In this document: one piece after another, positions 61,672-64,000 of the stretch
Numbering within the stretch: the stretch's first letter is position 1
How the letters are laid out: each line of letters opens with the position of its first letter
NCBI GenBank assembly: GCA_902363515.1
Contig: CABJAN010000001.1
Location: 124,001 to 188,000, forward strand
Origin: Bacillota bacterium
GTDB taxonomy: Bacteria; Bacillota; Clostridia; Lachnospirales; Lachnospiraceae
DNA length: 64,000 nucleotides
Direction: 5' to 3'
The notes under the pieces: generated by a model
Database searches by the model: none
What the model was told of the DNA's origin: nothing
What the model saw: only the letters and a program-made list of their open reading frames with translations
Translations under genes and position numbers: made by a program

Positions 61672-63753
61672 CTACTCTTCATTTTCCGTCTGGCTTTCTT
61701 CTGTTACCTCTGTTTCCGGCTCCTCCGGTAAAATAGGGGTAAGCTGTGCCATTCCCACTCCGGTTTCCGGCTCCTGGTAATAATACTTCTCTGTTCTTGT
61801 AAGCACCCGGTGAGTAGAACTGTTGCTCCTGATTGCCACATCGACCTTATCTTCATCTGCAATCTGGGCATCCAGCACCAGAAGCGTTTCTTCATCAATG
61901 AAATTCGCTTCATAAAGTTCTCCATTGATTTCCAAAAAGGCTGACTGAGTGAAGTTCGCTCCATTAATATAATAGCGGCCCTCTGCAATTTTCTCAATGC
62001 TGTGAAGTTCTGCATTCTTCACACCCAGATTGGTTTTCACACGCTCAAAGGGGTTCGTGCCATCATAAACATATTTATCCCCGTAGAGAATATCATACTG
62101 GAGACTTTCCAGGTCTACCTGATAGTTCTTAGTGTTTCTTCTTGCCTGATGAAAACGGAATACATTTCCCTCATGAATCCCTACCTGATCCATTACCTCT
62201 GCTGCCATCTGATAAGCTGCCAGGTTTTTATCCTTTTTCTCCAGCCCCATATTATCCCAGATTACATATTCCGTCTGGAACAAATATTTATTCTCCACAT
62301 CTGTTACGTTCAGCCCCATGGTAGGAAGATGGTCTCCGTACATAACCAGAACCACATCTTCATCCCATTTAGAAAGGGTATCTGTCAGTTCTTTTACAAA
62401 CTGATCCATTTCGTATATCTGATTACAATAATATTCCCATTTATAGTTTTCCGCCTGGGAACTGCCTCCTGAAACCTTAATCTTTGGATTATCAATCATA
62501 GGCTCTTCCGGATAATCTCCATGTCCCTGAACAGAAATGGTATAAATATAATCCGGATCATCGGTTTCCTCAAGCGCCTGCATAATATACTTGGTAAGAT
62601 TTCTGTCCCGCATCCAGTCATTGGGATTGGTATCATCCTGCTCAGCCATATATTCCTCTGAAGTAAAGGTATCAAAGCCCAGGTTGGCAAATACATTTTT
62701 TCTTCCATAGAAATTGGCTTCATTATTGTGAATGGCATGGGTGCGGTAGCCCAGGTCTTTTAATACATAAGCAGCGCTCTCGCAGGTAGTTTCTTTTAAA
62801 ATTCCCTTATATGGATATTCTCCCGGTCCGAAATAGCGCATGCTCATACCAGTAATGGTCTCAAATTCTGTATTTGCAGTACCGGCTCCAACAGAAGGAA
62901 CCTTAAAGTATCCGGAAGAATATTCTTCCATAAATTTCCGGAAAGTAGGAATGGGATCTTCTGAAACATCCAGAAACTCTACTAAAGTAGGATCAAAGAA
63001 GGATTCCAACTGTAAAAACAAAATGTTCGGACGTTTCTCTCCTGTTTCCGGAAGTGTCTCTGTACTTTTTTCGATTTCATCAATGGTTTTTTCATTATAT
63101 CCTCTTGGCATGCCGATTCCGGTATTAAACACTGTGGTTGCCAGGCAGTAAGGATATCCATAGTCTTCATAGGCAAAGGCAATATTTCCAAAGTAATTGG
63201 AAAGCACCCTTTTATCAAGAGCCAGCTTGGTAGTGCCGGCAAATGCCAGCACCCCTGCCAAAATCAGTGGAACATTCCACTTGTAGCTCATTTTCCCCTG
63301 ATACTTTGGCCCTTTTATAAAGAGCCAAATCAGCCCCAGAATCGCCAGAACGAATAAAATCACAACAACCACAAAAAAGAAGGGTGACAGATAACGGTCT
63401 GCAATCTCAAAGGCATCGGTAATCAGATGCAGGTCAGGTCCCGTAAAAGGCGTAACTCTGGTAGAAAGCAAAATTCCGTTAATAATTCCAAGTCCCATCC
63501 AGAAAATAAAGAGAATGGTTCTCCAGAATACTCTTCTTCTAAATAAGTAAACAATCAACGTTGTTGTAAAAATCAAAAATGCATTATACAAAAACACCAG
63601 AGGGCGTTCTGTCATAAAATCCATGGCACTAAAAAGAGAATGTCTGGATATGGCCTCAATGAAATAATATCCTACGCACACCGCCAGGAATTGAAGAGGC
63701 ACGGAAAACATGTTCAGATATTTCAGGCAGAATACCTTTCTAATTTCTTTCAT
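61672..63753 (-). CDS. LTA synthase-family membrane sulfatase
   Basis: A 693-aa enzyme of the LtaS group, which transfers glycerophosphate from phosphatidylglycerol to a growing polymer or other acceptor outside the membrane. Five membrane helices lie within the first 195 residues. The extracellular sulfatase-fold domain begins near RPNILFLQLESFFDPT (metal-binding Glu). The catalytic Thr is in GAGTANTEFETITGMSMRYF near residue 292, and VVLVMYGDHLPTMGLNVTDV is the late metal site. The C-terminal 110 residues form an extra domain with an acidic tail (EPETEVTEESQTENEE). It follows valS by 21 bp. The exact polymer made is uncertain. Confidence 0.88.
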   Translation of the reverse strand: MKEIRKVFCLKYLNMFSVPLQFLAVCVGYYFIEAISRHSLFSAMDFMTERPLVFLYNAFLIFTTTLIVYLFRRRVFWRTILFIFWMGLGIINGILLSTRVTPFTGPDLHLITDAFEIADRYLSPFFFVVVVILFVLAILGLIWLFIKGPKYQGKMSYKWNVPLILAGVLAFAGTTKLALDKRVLSNYFGNIAFAYEDYGYPYCLATTVFNTGIGMPRGYNEKTIDEIEKSTETLPETGEKRPNILFLQLESFFDPTLVEFLDVSEDPIPTFRKFMEEYSSGYFKVPSVGAGTANTEFETITGMSMRYFGPGEYPYKGILKETTCESAAYVLKDLGYRTHAIHNNEANFYGRKNVFANLGFDTFTSEEYMAEQDDTNPNDWMRDRNLTKYIMQALEETDDPDYIYTISVQGHGDYPEEPMIDNPKIKVSGGSSQAENYKWEYYCNQIYEMDQFVKELTDTLSKWDEDVVLVMYGDHLPTMGLNVTDVENKYLFQTEYVIWDNMGLEKKDKNLAAYQMAAEVMDQVGIHEGNVFRFHQARRNTKNYQVDLESLQYDILYGDKYVYDGTNPFERVKTNLGVKNAELHSIEKIAEGRYYINGANFTQSAFLEINGELYEANFIDEETLLVLDAQIADEDKVDVAIRSNSSTHRVLTRTEKYYYQEPETGVGMAQLTPILPEEPETEVTEESQTENEE

Positions 63754-63774
63754 AAATGTTTATCTCCTAAGGGT

Positions 63775-64000
63775 TTACAGAAGCTGTGCCAGACGCTGTT
63801 TCACCTGTTCCATCATGTTGGTGTATTTCTCCAGTTTTTCTCTTTCCTCGGCAATTTTAGCCTCAGGCGCCTTGCTGATGAAACGTTCGTTGCTTAACAT
63901 ACCGTTTACGCGGGCCAGCTCTTTTGTGAGTTTCTCCTCTTCCTTTTTCAATCTCTCAATCTCTTTTTCAATATCAACCAGTTCTGCAAAAGGCATGTAG
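63775..64000 (-). CDS. valS: valyl-tRNA synthetase, C-terminal end (partial)
   Basis: Only the last 74 codons are in the window; the gene runs off the right edge. The sequence YMPFAELVDIEKEIERLKKE, then LARVNGMLSNERFISKAPEA and NMMEQVKQRLAQLL, is the C-terminal coiled-coil arm of ValS that clamps tRNA. The motif RFISKAPEAKIAEEREKL is characteristic. No catalytic part is visible. It is directly followed by the membrane sulfatase gene. Confidence 0.92.
   Translation of the reverse strand, partial: YMPFAELVDIEKEIERLKKEEEKLTKELARVNGMLSNERFISKAPEAKIAEEREKLEKYTNMMEQVKQRLAQLL

Noticed and set aside
1..64000. tRNA, rRNA or riboswitch genes
   Set aside because: No cloverleaf, rRNA stretch or known riboswitch core was recognised by eye; the only catalytic RNA seen is the group II intron.

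Overview
The window looks like a low-GC gut Firmicute of the family Lachnospiraceae (Blautia/Ruminococcus-like). The reasons are the chromosomal order valS, LTA-synthase-like gene, folC, TPR gene, spoIIA operon at the right end, the family types of the mobile-element genes (CD1107, CD1108, PrgI, Maff2, PcfB), and a bile-salt-hydrolase-like enzyme. Almost every gene is on the minus strand; the one clear plus-strand reading frame is an IS remnant near 1.5 kb. This is a reading by eye, and no database search was run.

Right flank (57306-64000): chromosomal backbone with the 3' end of valS, a membrane sulfatase of the LTA synthase family, folC, a 49-aa protein, a zinc-ribbon/TPR membrane protein, then spoIIAA, spoIIAB and sigF. 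SigF is cut after about 76 codons: the sequence loses SigF homology at about 57305/57306, where mobile DNA begins. The 3' part of sigF is not in the window.

Mobile core (16235-57305): an integrative and conjugative element (ICE) of the Tn1549-like type. In transcription order it holds a repeat protein, ParA, ParB, a small membrane protein, a Cys-rich protein, SSB, an unknown protein, two RepA-type initiators, a DnaC-like loader, PcfB, the VirD4 coupling protein, Maff2, VirB6, PrgI, VirB4, DUF3789, a three-domain wall hydrolase, DUF4315, DUF4366, TopB, a 2.1-kaa CnaB-repeat surface adhesin, a small basic protein, DUF5688, a 2570-aa methylase/helicase and a YodL-domain protein. VirB6 is split by a 2.6-kb group II intron carrying its own RT/HNH protein. 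Intrinsic terminators cut the core into separate transcription units. No relaxase, integrase or oriT is seen.

Left part (1-16.2 kb): a set rich in membrane and phospholipid functions. It holds an FtsH-like N terminus, a bile-salt-hydrolase family enzyme, a cardiolipin synthase and the tail of a second one, a PLD-family protein, a CDP-alcohol phosphatidyltransferase, FUSC and AI-2E-type membrane proteins, DegV, a two-component system, MarR, citrate synthase, a small alarmone synthetase and a P-type ATPase remnant. Debris of three IS families (IS4-, IS110- and IS1182-like) lies between 1.3 and 4 kb. A 37-nt block, 33/37 identical, lies upstream of both the PLD/two-component operon and the citrate synthase operon. 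It contains TTGAG direct repeats 11 nt apart, as expected for an OmpR-type regulator. Because the sigF 3' half, relaxase and integrase are all absent, the left part may be ICE cargo, with the far end of the element left of position 1. That is inference.
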